Below the pieces are notes generated by a model that did not search any database, had not been told where the DNA came from, and saw only the letters and a list, made by a program, of their open reading frames with translations. From assembly GCA_947044405.1 (NCBI GenBank), contig CAMRHE010000115.1, positions 1,736,001 through 1,800,000 on the forward strand: a DNA stretch of 64,000 bases, given 5' to 3'. The translations under genes were made by a program, and so were the position numbers. This stretch comes from Leptodactylus fallax (Eukaryota > Chordata > Amphibia > Anura > Leptodactylidae). How positions within the stretch are numbered: the first letter of the stretch is position 1; each line of letters starts with the position of its first letter. Shown here one piece after another: positions 21,928-34,188 of this stretch.

Positions 21928-23959
21928 CTGCTGTTGGCCCTCCCCTCCCCCACACGATTTATGGCCAGTAACCCCTTTAAGTACCTTCACTCTGCACCAA
22001 CATACATGACACACAGTATTAAGGAGTTGAAGAACTGGTTGAAAAATAAAAACTTTACAAAAATTTCACTTTGCATCACCATATTCTGACAACTATTTAC
22101 GGGGCTGGGTAAGGGCTCTTTACTCTGCAGGGTGAGGGATTGTTTTTATTAGCATCCTTATGGGTGCATGTGACTTTTTTTTGGGGGGGGGGGGAGGGGG
22201 TAATTGATCCAAAAATTTTGTTCATTTAAATTTATTTTACCCCTTTTCTTAGCCATATATATTTTTTTTTTGTACTTTTACATGTTAAACACCTTTTAAT
22301 CTTTTAATACCGGACAGATATCTGCTGTGTAAAACCCATCCTGAGCTGGTACCACATTTAAACACTTTACATGTGTGACTAATGATGTGAAGGGGTTAAA
22401 GAGGGTCTGTCACCTCATCTGCCATGTCTGTTTTTGTATATACTGTTAGCCCCTATAAAATAATTCTGGAGCATCTGTGTGTTCCTCTGTTATTCCTACT
22501 AGAAACCAGTTGATGTTACCATTCTATTTGTTGAAAAGGGTTTGTCCTAATACAGTCTGACACCAAAAGTGTTGACTGTACAATGACAGACTGTGTAGGG
22601 GTAGACTCCCACTGTTAAGCTGTAAAAAAATAAAAAAAATAAATATGCCCCAGAATGTCACGGGAAATACAATTATTTACTAAATCTGACGTGTCGGGAT
22701 TTATAACAGAACCTGTCTAAATGTGTAGTGCCACCAAAAATAATGACAATAAGTACACTGAAGAAAGTTATTCTAAAATAAATAAATAAAAAATAAAATT
22801 TCCCTGCAGAAATACTGCAATTATTCACGTGTTAGTTATGTGTTACCCCCTGGTGCACATAATGTATATTTTTCTGCATATTAGTCAGATGAAGGCTCTG
22901 TTAAACCTGTGTGCCCATTAGAGTACAGAACAGCTTCTGCTGTATCCTCAGTGGAAAAAGGCAAGTCTGTTGTGTCCTTAAGGCTGAACATACTGTAGGC
23001 TTCCTTCAAGCAGTAAGAGGAGAAACTATAATGAAACCTCCAGCAAGCTGTTCTGCCCTCCTCCGTATCAGGGACACAGGTAAAAGGAATCATTTAGGAT
23101 AGAACAGCACTACAGCAGAAACTATACTGTATTCTAATGGCAGGTATGTCTAACAGAGCCTTACTAGAAGGACTTGCAAAAATCTATACGTTGTGCACAT
23201 CAGAGGTTGCTATTACAAGCAGGTAATTGTGATATATCTAAGAAGGAACTTTTATTTATGATACCTTATGAAACTACTGCAAAATGTATGAGTGTACCTA
23301 TTGCCATGTGTATTTATAGCATAAGCCTTTTAAGTAATAGTACCTATGGGAACATAAAGTTCTCCTATTATACTGCACAACAGAGTTTGTTTTTGTTTGT
23401 TTTTTTGCTGGTCACAATAAAAATCCTCTAACTTCTGTCCATGAGGTTTTGTTCTCTAATACATCAGGCTCCGTGGTATTTCCACTTCATGAGCCTTGTC
23501 CTCGCATAGTCCATCACGCCAGATGACACTGTTTCTACTAGTGCACTACTTGAAGAGTTTCAGACATTCATTTGTTAGAAATGCCAGAAGAGCAGTTTTA
23601 GCAGAAGCACATATTTGCCGACAGCTGCCAGGTGAATGTTTCTTGTACTTTAGATATGCGTATATTGATTTGGGATTAGACACCATGCTATATAGTGTAT
23701 TGAACTGTTACACCGACATATGGCTTTGTTGAATTTATATTCAGCTTGTAATGTATTCCAATAAATATATACACAAGTTATTAAGTTAGAGTTTTCCTAT
23801 GACTTTTATATTAGTAGCACATATAGGTCTCTAGACACATGTCTACTTCTGCCCCTCCTGCATCCACCAGCTGTTATCTACGGGGAAACCCAGTACTCTG
23901 TGCGTCTTTACCCCTGCAGTATTCTACAGTGTTCTGCTGAATAAACAACCGACTGTAAT
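21047..23959. other. Intron with simple repeats and a repeat fragment
   Basis: It includes a T run near 21804-21820, a TA microsatellite at 21890-21924 and a G run near 22181-22200. Sequence at about 21960-22260 (TTTGCATCACCATATTCTGA, then GTGCATGTGACTTTTTTTT) resembles the tail of the dispersed repeat at 23960-26900. No coding signal is seen. Confidence 0.45.
21890..21924. repeat. (TA)n microsatellite
   Basis: A pure TA run of about 35 bases, preceded by GTATGTATGTATGTGTGG. Confidence 0.95.
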
Positions 23960-26900
23960 TGTTTTAACTCCTTACGGACACAGCGTAAAAGTGCCTTAAA
24001 GACTAGCCTCATTTTTAAAAACTGAAATGTCATTTTATATGGCAATAACTTTTAGATTGTTTTTTTTTCGTAACAAATTGTACTGCATGTTAGTGGTAAA
24101 CATTGGTCAATATTTTGGTATTTATTTGTAAAAAGAAAAAAAAAAAAAAATCACAATTTTCAAAATGTGCAATGCTGCTTTTCCGACAGTCATACCACCC
24201 AAATACATTAATAAATCTTATCTACCATATCTCTGCTTTATATCTTCATCATATTTTAATTGTCCTTTCAATTCTTTTGGATGTTAGAAGGCTTACAAGT
24301 GTAACAGCGATTTTTCCAGATTAACAAGAAAATTTCCCAAACTAATTTTTTAGGGACCACTTCAGTTCTGAAGGGGATTGTAAAGGCCTATATATTGGAA
24401 ACCCCCATAAATCACCCGATTTTCAAAACTGCACCCCTCATATAATTCAAAAACAGCATTTGGGGAGTTTAATGCTATTGTTACACAGTTTCTCCCTAGC
24501 ACAGAAATACCCCACATGTGGGTGTACACTGATGTTTGGGCAAATGGCAGTGCACAGAAGGGGAATAGCGACACTGGGTGTTTACAAAGCAGATTTTGCT
24601 GGAATAGTTTTCAGGTACCATGTCTCATTTGTAGAGCCCCTAGAGTACCAAAACAATGGAAACCCCCAAGAGTGACCCCATTTTGGAAACTACACCCCTC
24701 ACAGAATCTATCAAGGGGTATAGTGAGCATTTTGACCCCACAGCCATTTCACAGATTTTATTAACATTGGGATGTGCAAATGAAAAATTACTAAAACGTC
24801 ACTTTATCCCCAAAGTTTTCATTTTCATATGGTGGTTAAAGGTGAAAAATCACCCCACAGTTTGTTAAACAATTGCTCCTGAATGCGGCAATACCCCATA
24901 TGTGATTGTAATCTGCTGTATGGGTACATGGGGGGCTTGGAATGGAAAGAATAGTATTTGGCTTTTGGAGGGCAGATTTTGCTGGAATAGTTTTCAGGTG
25001 CCATGTCGCATTTGCAGAGCCCCTAAGGTACCAATACAATGGAAACCCCCAAGTGACCCCACTTTGGAAACTACACCCCTCAAGGGATTTATCAGTAGCG
25101 TAGCAAGCACATTTAACCCTTGAACGTTGCATTAATTTAATTTCCAGAAAGGAATGTGCAGCTGATAATGGAAAGTGAAAACTATAATTTTTCCATAGAT
25201 ACGCCATTTCAGGGCCCGATATGTTGTGCCCAGCTTGTCAGCAGGCACACACTCCAAAAACTATTAAGCGGGTATCCCAGGCACAACAGCTTTTGGAGCG
25301 TTCATCTCCTGATACAAGCTGGACACAACATATTACGCACTGAAATTATGTATTCCTGGAAAAATTGTCATTTTCACCTTTCACCATCATCTGCATATTC
25401 ATTTCTGGAAATTAAATTATAGCAACACATGGAGGTTAAAAAATGCTCACTGTTTCCCTGCATAAATTCCTTCTGAGGTGTACTTTGTAAAATGGGGTCA
25501 CATGTCAGGGGATTCCATTTTATTGGCATTTCAGGAGCTCTACAAAAGTGTCATGGTGTCCGTAAACCAAACTGTCTCTAAATCTGTGCGCGAAAACCAA
25601 ATAACGCTCCCTCCTTTCTATGCCTGTTTGTATTCCCAAATATCAGTATATATACACATATGAGGTTAAGTACATTATCCTGGATACACCAGTGTCATAC
25701 ATGTGAGCTTAAACTGCAGTTTGGGCACACAGAAGGGCACATATGTGAAGGAGCGCTGTGTGGCTTTTGGAGTGCGGATTTAGATGTTTGGTATCTGGAC
25801 GCCATGTCATGTTTGCAGAGCCTTTAAGGTACCAGAAAAGTGTGGAATCCCCCAAGGAATGACCCCTTCTAAGAATTTATCAAGGGGTGTAGTGAGCATT
25901 AGTATCCCAGACATGAATGCACATCGGATGGTGAAGAGTGAATATGTAAGCAGTGCGGAGTACATTGGGAACACCAAATTCCCTACTATTTCCCCAGTAG
26001 CTCTTATGATTTGGGGGGGGGCACTCTGGGGGGGTCACTTCTGGTGTCTTTTCACAGCTAGTTGTGGGTTTTGTCTTCACATTGTGAGAACTATTTTTTT
26101 TTTTATAATTTTTCTGGTGATGCAGGCATATGGGGGCTGTTTTTTTGCTGGATGAGATGCATTTTATAATGACACTATTTTTGGGTGGCACTAACTTATT
26201 GAATACATTTTATTAACTCTTTTTAACTCTTTCATGGTGTATTTAAAAAAAAAAAAAAACAAAAAAAAACCTGGCATTGAGTTTTACCTTTTAAATTTTT
26301 CGCCATGCAGCGTAGAGTATAAGTAACCTTTATTCTGCGGTCGGTCCGATTACGGCAATACCTCATTTATATTGTTTTTTTTTATGTGATACTAACTTTG
26401 CAGAACAAAAACCCATTTGAGGAAAGAGAGAAATTTATTTTTGCATCACCATTTTCTAAGAGGTGTTACATTTTTATTTTTTGGCTTACAGACTTGGTTG
26501 AGGGCTTATCTTTTGCGGGGACAACCTGTGCTTGTTGTTGGTACTATTTTGGGGTACATATGACTTTTTTTGATCACTTTTTATAGCATATTTTGTAAGG
26601 TGAGATGGCGAAAAATCATTACTTCAGGTGTTTTGTTTTTTTTTTTTTTTTCTGACGTTCACCGTGTAGGGTAAATATTATTTCACATTTATCGTACAGG
26701 TTGTTACGGACGTGGCAATACCAAATATGTATTGGGGTTTTTTTTATAAATTTTTAGTTTTTTTTTTTTTTTTTGTTATATAATTCATTTTATATAGGAA
26801 AAGGGAATTTTTTGGGGCTTTTATTCATTTAATTTTTTTTTTCACACACTTTATTTTTTTTTTTTTTACACTTTGCTGGTTCAGTACTATAGAATGCAAT
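23960..26900. repeat. Dispersed repeat with diverged internal units
   Basis: Blocks such as CAGATTTTGCTGGAATAG at about 24590 and 24968 recur about 377 bases apart, followed each time by GTACCATGTC/GTGCCATGTC, AGAGCCCCTA, AACTACACCCCTCA and ATCAAGGGGT-like sequence. A third, more diverged unit lies at about 25780-25900. The tail has AGCATATTTTGTAAGG and TTGTTACGGACGTGGCAAT blocks. No open frame fits a protein family. I think this is a long non-coding repeat of amphibian type; the type is inferred. Confidence 0.6.
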
Positions 26901-27407
26901 ACACGAGTATACACGAACGCATTGGCTGACTTCCTGCATCACAGGCAGCATCAGCCAGGTACTTGGGGCTAGACCTCTTTTTGTTCACAAGAAGGGTAGC
27001 TTTCTTCTGCTCCTCATTTTACACATGTACTGCCCTACTGTGTGCGTGTATGTATGTATATATGTATGTATATAGGGGTTTAGTGAGATGGCTGTTGGCT
27101 GACTTCTATCTTGCGAACGGCCTGCAGTACCTAGATCTTTTTAACTAGGAGGTGTACACAGAACCATCCACAAACAGCTTTACAAATCACACCAGTCTGA
27201 GGCAACATGTCTTGGCCACAACACACACAGCCCTACTAGCCATACCCCTTGTACAGCTTGCATCGCTCGACTCTGAGGCATCTTTTCCCCTGCTTTTCTT
27301 GTTGGAAGGAGAAGAGCAGAAGTCAAATGACTACATCTCAATACATCTCCTCCTGCTTAGTTGTTCTGACATTTATTTAGTCTGCATTTCCTTGTTTCTT
27401 CCTATAG

Positions 27408-27536
27408 GAACAAGTGGTGATGAACCTGGACAGTCGCCTACTTGTATTTCCTCTCTACATCTGCTGCAACTTTTTGTACACATCCCCTGAGAAGCGAGCG
27501 GAGTCAGAAGGACAGGTGGAAAATCCAGACATCTAA
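27408..27536 (+). CDS. Last coding exon of unrecognised host gene (exon C)
   Basis: It follows a strong acceptor (TTCCTTGTTTCTTCCTATAG). It starts in phase 0, as needed after exon B, and gives 42 codons before TAA at 27534-27536. The peptide starts EQVVMNLDSRLLVFPLYICC, a hydrophobic stretch that could be a buried strand or a membrane segment, and ends in an acidic polar tail (ESEGQVENPDI). With the two earlier exons it makes the C-terminal 120 residues of a protein encoded on the + strand. The 5' exons are upstream, possibly outside the window. The family is unknown to me. Confidence 0.75.
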   Translation, partial: EQVVMNLDSRLLVFPLYICCNFLYTSPEKRAESEGQVENPDI

Positions 27537-28185
27537 GAGGAACACTGCCTACGTGATGATCTCGATATGAAATCCTAAAAAAGGGAACAATAGTAGTGGT
27601 TTTTTTTGTTTGTTTTTTTTTTTTTCTTTTGCCGTACAGTTTAGTTTGCTGACAGTTTGTCTGTACTAGTGCAAGGGGCAGCTGTTTGCCAACCTTAGTG
27701 CTGCAGATGTGTAAGGAATGTAACACTATCCACCACATCAGAATGTAGGTGCTCCTGCCAAACATCGCAAGCCAAAAGTCTCTATCAAATATCCATTGTA
27801 TTCAAAGATGGAGACGCTGTTGTTTTTGTTTTTATACATTTTTTTTTTTTTTCCTGAATACTGTAAAGGTACAAACAATCTGCTGTGCAGTTATTTTCAA
27901 TACCTTAGCCTGCCAAGCTACAATCTGCACATTATTTTTTTTTTTTTTGTAAAGTTGTGCGGTATAATATTGGTGTTTTGCAGTTTTTCTTTTCAGATGT
28001 ACACCCACAAGCCTTAAAGATCTTACAGATGGCCGACCCTCTCCTGGCATATAGAGAGTAGGCGTAGGACCCTTCTGACTGTCAGTGTATAAACCAGACA
28101 GATCTGCCTCCGATGTGCTTTTCTCAGACTGTTATCAGTTCATTTGGGTTTGAAACAAAATAAAAAAAGGATGAAATTATGTTTA
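27537..28185 (+). other. 3' untranslated region of the host gene
   Basis: The stretch from the stop codon to just past AATAAA at 28159-28164. It holds T runs (27601-27626, 27838-27852, 27931-27948). The exact cleavage site cannot be seen; about 28180 is an estimate. Confidence 0.55.
28159..28164 (+). terminator. Polyadenylation signal AATAAA
   Basis: Canonical AATAAA about 620 bases after the host gene stop codon, followed by an A-rich stretch and, after about 20 bases, T/G-containing sequence. Confidence 0.55.
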
Positions 28186-28635
28186 ATAGAAGTGGAGATT
28201 CATGAATATTTGCGAAGATGGTGGTCATGGACTCTGAGCAGTGTTCCGAACAATCTAAAGGGAAATTTTCGATGGTTGGTCTGTCTTTAAGTGCAGTTAA
28301 ATCATCCAGACATGTGAGGGTCTCTCAGATGCCTATGATCAAAGCAGCATTTCTCAGTTCTTAGCGTTTGACTTTTTCTGCTCCTAACAATTGCATAATT
28401 TCAAGTTCATGTTAGAACATATTCTTCTGCTCACCCTCCATGATGAACTGCCTGTTTTGTTGGATCTAAACTGTTTACTCCCAACACCGATGTTTCTTTG
28501 CAGTAGATATTAAAAAAACAAAAAGACTTAAGATTCTCTCCTTCCCCCCTTCCCCCACACAGAAACAATCTTTGTCTATGGGCTGACCTTTCAGCACTTA
28601 TACCTACACGAGATCTTTGCATCACCTACAGAGAT
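28186..28635. other. Downstream of the host gene, no feature
   Basis: No coding or repeat boundaries were recognised. Confidence 0.35.
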
Positions 28636-29043
28636 CTGTGCCGGAACCAGTGGAACGCCAGTTGCTGCTCCACTGGTTCCGGCACAGTTGGAATTTTTTC
28701 TCTAGCCCCCATCGTTCCTGAGAAATCAGTGCAGTCAGTTTTGGTGTCTGATATGGTAATTGGTTGTCTCTACTTTCAAGTGGGTGGGCCTTGTGCAACA
28801 ACAGGCAAGGGGATGTGATTCGGAGCTCTCTGATACTGACTGACCCATCAGAGCACAACAGTGTCAGAAATCACGCCCACTAGTAGAGAGACCGATGTAT
28901 CAGGTACACAAAATTACCTGCACTTATTACTTCGGAATGGTGGGGGCTAGAGAGAAAATTCCAGCTGCACTGAAATCAGTGGAACAGCTCCTATTAAATA
29001 CCGAAAAAAAATGGAATTGAAGGTGGTGAAATGTCCTCTTTAA
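28636..29043. mobile_element. Foldback element with a 19-bp perfect hairpin at its left
   Basis: Positions 28690-28790 pair with the complement of about 28865-28965 (CTCTAGCCCCCA core in both). The right end GGTGGTGAAATGTCCTCTTTAA resembles the element at 67-356. On the left, 28636-28654 and 28669-28687 are perfect complements (CTGTGCCGGAACCAGTGGA). That hairpin replaces what should be the outer part of the left arm. Confidence 0.6.
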
Positions 29044-29075
29044 AAGTCCACTGTGATATTCTGCAAAGCAGTCCA

Positions 29076-29563
29076 TTAAAGGGGTTTTCCCATCTCCCTG
29101 TTTCAGCAGCTTTGCCCTGCTGTCTCTTCTTCTCACTTCCAGTATCCCCCCTCCTCCCAGCGTGCTGAACAGGACACTGTGAAGTACCATAATACTTATT
29201 ATAATTACTAGAAATCTAATATAATGCAGATGAAATAATATGCATATGCTTCTAGAGAAGGACTCAGTGTTATGTGTGTTTACATAGAGAGATAACAGAC
29301 AGGACTTTATCAATAAACTGCAATTAGCTGAACTGATTGTCCTGCCAACAGAGCCGTACATAACAGTGAGAGCAGTGAGTGATGTCACTTGTCCTATCAC
29401 ACAGGTCCGTGGTTATGGTAATGCTCTGTAAACAATGGGAGATATAATATCACATAGCAGGCAAAACAAATTAGCATTTCTAAAGCAATATATTTAGGAA
29501 AAGTCTTCAATTTACATAAGCTGCCAGTATAGATAGGATCCTTGAGATGGGAATACCCCTTAA
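29076..29563. mobile_element. MITE with TAAAGGGGTTTTCCCATCT ends
   Basis: The left end TAAAGGGGTTTTCCCATCTC pairs with the complement of GAGATGGGAATACCCCTTA at the right end. The interior is non-coding. Confidence 0.65.
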
Positions 29564-29855
29564 TAAAGTAACGGGGGGGATTATATATATATATTTTTTT
29601 TTTTCTACATCTGTTACATTTTTTTTATTTTTGATATCTTACAGGATATTGGTTACTTAAAATACTTTGATATCGGCTGTACATTTTGCTTTTATTTGTT
29701 GGTTCATATTTCTTTTTTGTTACAAACTAATTGGATAAAGGTAGTCTGTCACCAGAACCCAGCATATCATCCCAGCCCCACAGACTGATAGGTTAGGATC
29801 ACCGTTTCATAATGAGAAAACACCATTTTGATTTTGGGAGACCCTGTCCTACTTG

Positions 29856-31439
29856 CAGTGGAGAAAAAAGTATTTAGTCAGCCACCAATTGTGCAAGTTC
29901 TCCCACTTAAAAAGATGAGGCCGGCCTGTAATTGACATCATAGGTAGACCTCAACTATGAGAGAGACAAAATGAGAAAACAAATCCAGAAAATCAGAGTC
30001 TGATTTTTAAAGAATTTATTTGCAAATTATGGAGGAAAATAAGTATTTGGTCAATAACAAAAGTTCATCTCAATAATTTGTTATATATCCTTTGTTGGCA
30101 ATGATAGAGGTCAAACGTTTTCTGTAAGTCTTCACAAGGTTGGCACACACTGTTGCTGGTATGTTGGCCCATTCCTCCATGCAGATCTCCTCTAGAGCAG
30201 TGATGTTTTGGGGCTGTTGTTGGGCAACACGGACTTTCAACTCCCTCCAAAAGTTTTCTATGGGGTTGAGATCTGGAGACTGGCTAGGCCACTCCAGGAC
30301 CTTAAAATGCTTCTTACGAAGCCACTCCTTCGTTGCCCTGGCGGTGTGCTTGGGATCATTGTCATGCTGAAAGACCCAGCCACGTTTCATCTTCAATGCC
30401 CTTGCTGATGGAAGGAGGTTTGCTCTCAAAATCTCACGATACATGGCCCCATTCATTCTTTCATGTACACGGATCAGTCGTCCTGGAAATAGACCCAAAG
30501 CATGATGTTGCCACCCCCATGCTTCACAGTAGGTATGGTGTTCTTTGGATGCAACTCAGCATTCACTCTCCTCCAAACATGACGAGTTGTGTTTCTACCA
30601 GACAGTTCTACTTTGGTTTCATCTGACCATATGACATTCTCCCAATACTCTTCTGGAACAACCAAATGCTCTCTAGCAAACTTCAGACGGGCCCGGATAT
30701 ATACTGGCTTAAGCAGGGGGACTCGTCTGGCACTGCAGGATCTGAGTCCCTGGCAGCGTAGTGTGTTACTGACGGTAGCCTTTGTTACGTTAGTCCCAGT
30801 TTTCTGCAGGTCATTCACTAGGTCCCCCCGTGTGGTTCTGGGATTTTTGCTCACCGTTCTTGTGATCATTTTGACCCCACGGGGTGAGATCTTTTGTGGA
30901 GCCCCTGATCGAGGGAGATTATCAGTGGTCTTGTATGTCTTCCATTTTCTAATTATTGCTCCCACTGTTGATTTCTTCACACCAAGCTGCTTGCCTATTG
31001 CAGATTCAGTCTTCCCAGCCTGATGCAGGTCTACAATTTTGTTTCTGGTGTCCTTCCACAGCTCTTTGGTCTTCACCATAGTGGAGTTTGGAGTGTGACT
31101 GTTTGAGGTTGTGGACAGGTGTCTTTTATACTGATAATGTCAAACAGGAGCCATTACTACAGGTAATGAGTGGAGGACAGAGGAGCCTCTTGAAGAAGAA
31201 GTTACAGGTCTGTGAGAGCCAGAAATCTATCTTGTTTGTAGGTGACCAAATACTTATTTTCCACCATAATTTGCAAATAAATTCTTAAAAAATCAGACAA
31301 TGTGGTTTTCTGGATTTTTCTCATTTTGTCTCTCATAGTTGAGGTCTACCTATGATGTCAATTACAGGCCTCTCATCTTTTTAAGTGGGAGAACTTGCAC
31401 AATTGGTGGCTGACTAAATACTTTTTTTTTTCCCCACTG
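29856..31439 (-). mobile_element. Tc1-like transposon (DD34E), copy 2
   Basis: The element is 1584 bp, with the same inverted repeats and gene as 10502-12073 but in opposite orientation. The long inverted repeats include GCCACCAATTGTGCAAG at both ends. The flanking dinucleotides are TG on the left and CA on the right instead of the expected TA pair, so either both target copies mutated or the ends extend by two complementary bases. Confidence 0.9.
30070..31079 (-). pseudogene. Tc1-like transposase, one frameshift
   Basis: The ATG at 31079-31077 opens a frame with the same N-terminal helix-turn-helix and linker ([13 protein letters not shown]) as copy 1. It includes the region that copy 1 has lost near its residue 85, then the first catalytic Asp in [12 protein letters not shown] deletion of about 11 bases at about 30480-30495 shifts the frame. 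The second part to the stop at 30070 holds [11 protein letters not shown] and [11 protein letters not shown] (second Asp and Glu, 34 residues apart). The lesion is at a different place from that in copy 1, so the two were damaged independently. Confidence 0.88.
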
Positions 31440-31493
31440 CATCTGTGGGGTTGGGTTGATTTGCTGGGTTCTGGTGACAGACTCCCTTTAAAA

Positions 31494-33970
31494 TGTCAGA
31501 AGGAAGGGGGTGTGACAGCACCACAGCAACAAAAGGGAGTTATACTTAAGGGTGTTATTCTAAGTTCGGTATCAATGTTGTACTGTAGTGACAACCTTCC
31601 AACGTCCCAAATGTCACTTGTTGCAGCAGTTATGTAGGAACATCATTATTAGGGGACAGCAATAGTTGCCAGTGGTGTTGATGGAGCTGCAGGGGATTTT
31701 TTGTTTACTACTTAGGCTGTGTTTACATCTGTGCCGGTGTCCTTCTGGTACAGTTCAAAATTACAGATTAAAAAGTCCTACCAGCAGGATTTTTTTGGCT
31801 GGTGATGTCGGGGATAAAACAACGAATACCCGGTGACCCCCATTATAGTTTTAGGGGGTCCCTACCCATTACTTTATACCATGTCCCCTTCTTTTTGGCA
31901 CACTTCTAAGTGCCAATTCCCAACATATTTCTTAGCTTTTTGCTACAAAATTAGGATAATTCAGGACTTAACACAATGATGCTACTTTAATATCTTGTGC
32001 TCCCTGAATCATATACTGGGATTTGGCCGGCTAGCTGATAATGTTTTGCCCAAGACCCATTAAGATATTATATATTAATATTGCTTTTTAAGAGCCTTTA
32101 CTTTTTCCTCCACAGCCAGAATTGCTGCAGCTTTTATATGACTGGTGTCATTGTTGCTATTGCTTTTTTATGACCACCTACTATCCCTAAAGTGCTTCAA
32201 GTAAATTGTAATGGTGGCAGTATAGAGGAAATATGCAGACACTACAATGAAAACCGCTTCATAGGAAGTTCCCACAGAGGTCAGTGATTGATCCGGTGCT
32301 AGGTAATAACCTTCAACTTGGCAATACTAATTGAAGATTCAGGGTTACTATGAAGAGCCTGTATTTCTGTGCTGTCCATCTTATTGGAAGAATACTCTAG
32401 AACTTCGAGGGGGAGGAGAGATTTGAACATATTACTGTAAACATCAACATAAAATATCGAGGAAACCATTTTACTTACATTTTTACATACTGCCATATAC
32501 TCTAGCCAATTCCAGAGATCCGTGAAAAGTCCTGGTAATTCTAAGTGTGTAGAGCTTCACTGTAGTTTCTGGCAGGTTCAGTAACCAGACAATGTGGTGT
32601 TGCGGAGCATTTTGTGAGATGGATTTCTTATTGATTTCAGTAAAGGGTTTTCATTAAACGCTACATCTCCTACAATGCACTGCATCAACTTGCTAAAGGA
32701 AGTCCATCACCAGAACTCAGCATATCAGCCCTGTCCTATAGATGGGTAGGTTTGGGTCAGGTGAATCAAACTGTTATCCCTGTTTGCCATTATTGCTAAG
32801 ATATCAGTGTTTTTTGTCAATATGCAAATGAGATCTTAGGCGCAATAATGGTGTTGCCGTTGCTCCAGATAGGTAAGCTGCAATGCCTTAAACGCATGGC
32901 TGGTTTCTTTAAAAGACCTCTGTCTTTATGTTTATGCTGCCATATCTGAAGAAAGCATAAAGTAGTGACTGTGCACCCTTGGCAATATGCAGTAGTTTAT
33001 AAATCAATCACGATCTATTAGCTAAGCTGGATAGCCTTTATTCACTAGCTGCCAGCTCCCCCTGTTCTCCTGCCACTGATTGACAGCCTACTCCCTATGT
33101 AAATTGTATGGAAAAAGCTGTCAATCAGTGGCGATTGGGCAGCTGAATCCACCATCCATTGAAAATTGAGGACTTCAAGCAAGTAACATTCATTGAGAGA
33201 ACTCCTCTACTACTGCTGCAACTAATATGATCTAATGGAAAGTACTGCATATGTGATGAGACTTAACCACAACTATTCACAATTTACAAGAACTTATTTT
33301 ATTTGTTGCAGCAAAATATATGTAAATATGCAAATGAGAGCATAATGTACAATTTCAGATATACAAATAGATTGTCAGTACTTTACATATAGTAATTCTA
33401 TAGTTCAGAAGTCTTTACATTCTAAGCTATAGTATGTACTACAGAACTGTGATAAAAGTGAACACCCTGTATTCTGAAGGTTTTTCTTATGATCACGCAT
33501 TTCTGAGTGACACTATGTATAAATGGATTAGATCTGTTTAACATACTAAGTCCATTACTATTGCCATCAGAACACCTTTTTACTGTATCCCTCCTTTTGT
33601 AGTGTAAAACCAGTGGCCCAAAGGACAACGACCCCCCACACTGCAGATTATTAAGGTTGTCTCCTTATTATCATTGGTTAATGATACTAATATGCGAATT
33701 GCTTTTCTTAGTGGCCTTGTTTTTCCAGCCTTTAGACCAGTGGTGGCCATTGGCTCAATCATAGAGCCGCATGTCAAATACTGTCAGTGATGAGCATGAG
33801 ATTTACACATCCAAATTTGTGAGAGTCCCTACCTAGTGGGTTCCTGCTTAGTCATTGTCTGCTCAGTGCACGCATAAAGTCCAGAGCGTGCCAATTGGGT
33901 TTTACTGCTCAAGACCATGATCTTGAGCTTGTGACTTCAAAGTCCCTGGACAATTCCTTTCTTTACACAA
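31494..33970. other. Intergenic DNA with repeat fragments
   Basis: A fragment of the 29736 palindromic family lies at about 32698-32760 (AGTCCATCACCAGAACTCAG). No gene is supported. The minus frames around 32299-32496 and 33422-33777 have no recognisable motifs. Confidence 0.4.
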
Positions 33971-34188
33971 CAGATTCTTCATCATGGACCAGATCGTTCC
34001 AACCCCTGGTTCGGAACCAGTCCCTGATCCTGGGTCACTCTGCCCTCTCCCTTCCCTGATTGCACGGGTAATTTTTGTGCTAAGGTGCTGACTTTACTTT
34101 AGTCACCAGCCCCCTAGCACAGGTAAATTACGTGTCCTGGGGGGTTGGAACCAGGCCAGAACCCCCAGGTCCATGATGAAGAATCTGC
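33971..34188. repeat. 218-bp foldback element
   Basis: CAGATTCTTCATCATGGACC at 33971-33990 is the exact complement of 34169-34188. Inner blocks (GGTTCGGAACCAG; GGGGGTTGGAACCAGG) pair in part. It is non-coding. Confidence 0.75.

Larger units (their letters stand above)
29736..31490. mobile_element. Palindromic element split by a Tc1 insertion
   Basis: The left part (AGTCTGTCACCAGAACCCAG onward, about 29743-29790) is the complement of the right part (31441-31488, CTGGGTTCTGGTGACAGACT). The Tc1 at 29856-31439 lies between them. Relatives without the insertion occur near 15495-15965 and 32700. Confidence 0.7.

Noticed and set aside
27152..27490. 112-codon + strand frame crossing the exon C acceptor
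   Set aside because: It is out of frame with exon C and crosses the splice site; the spliced reading is better supported.
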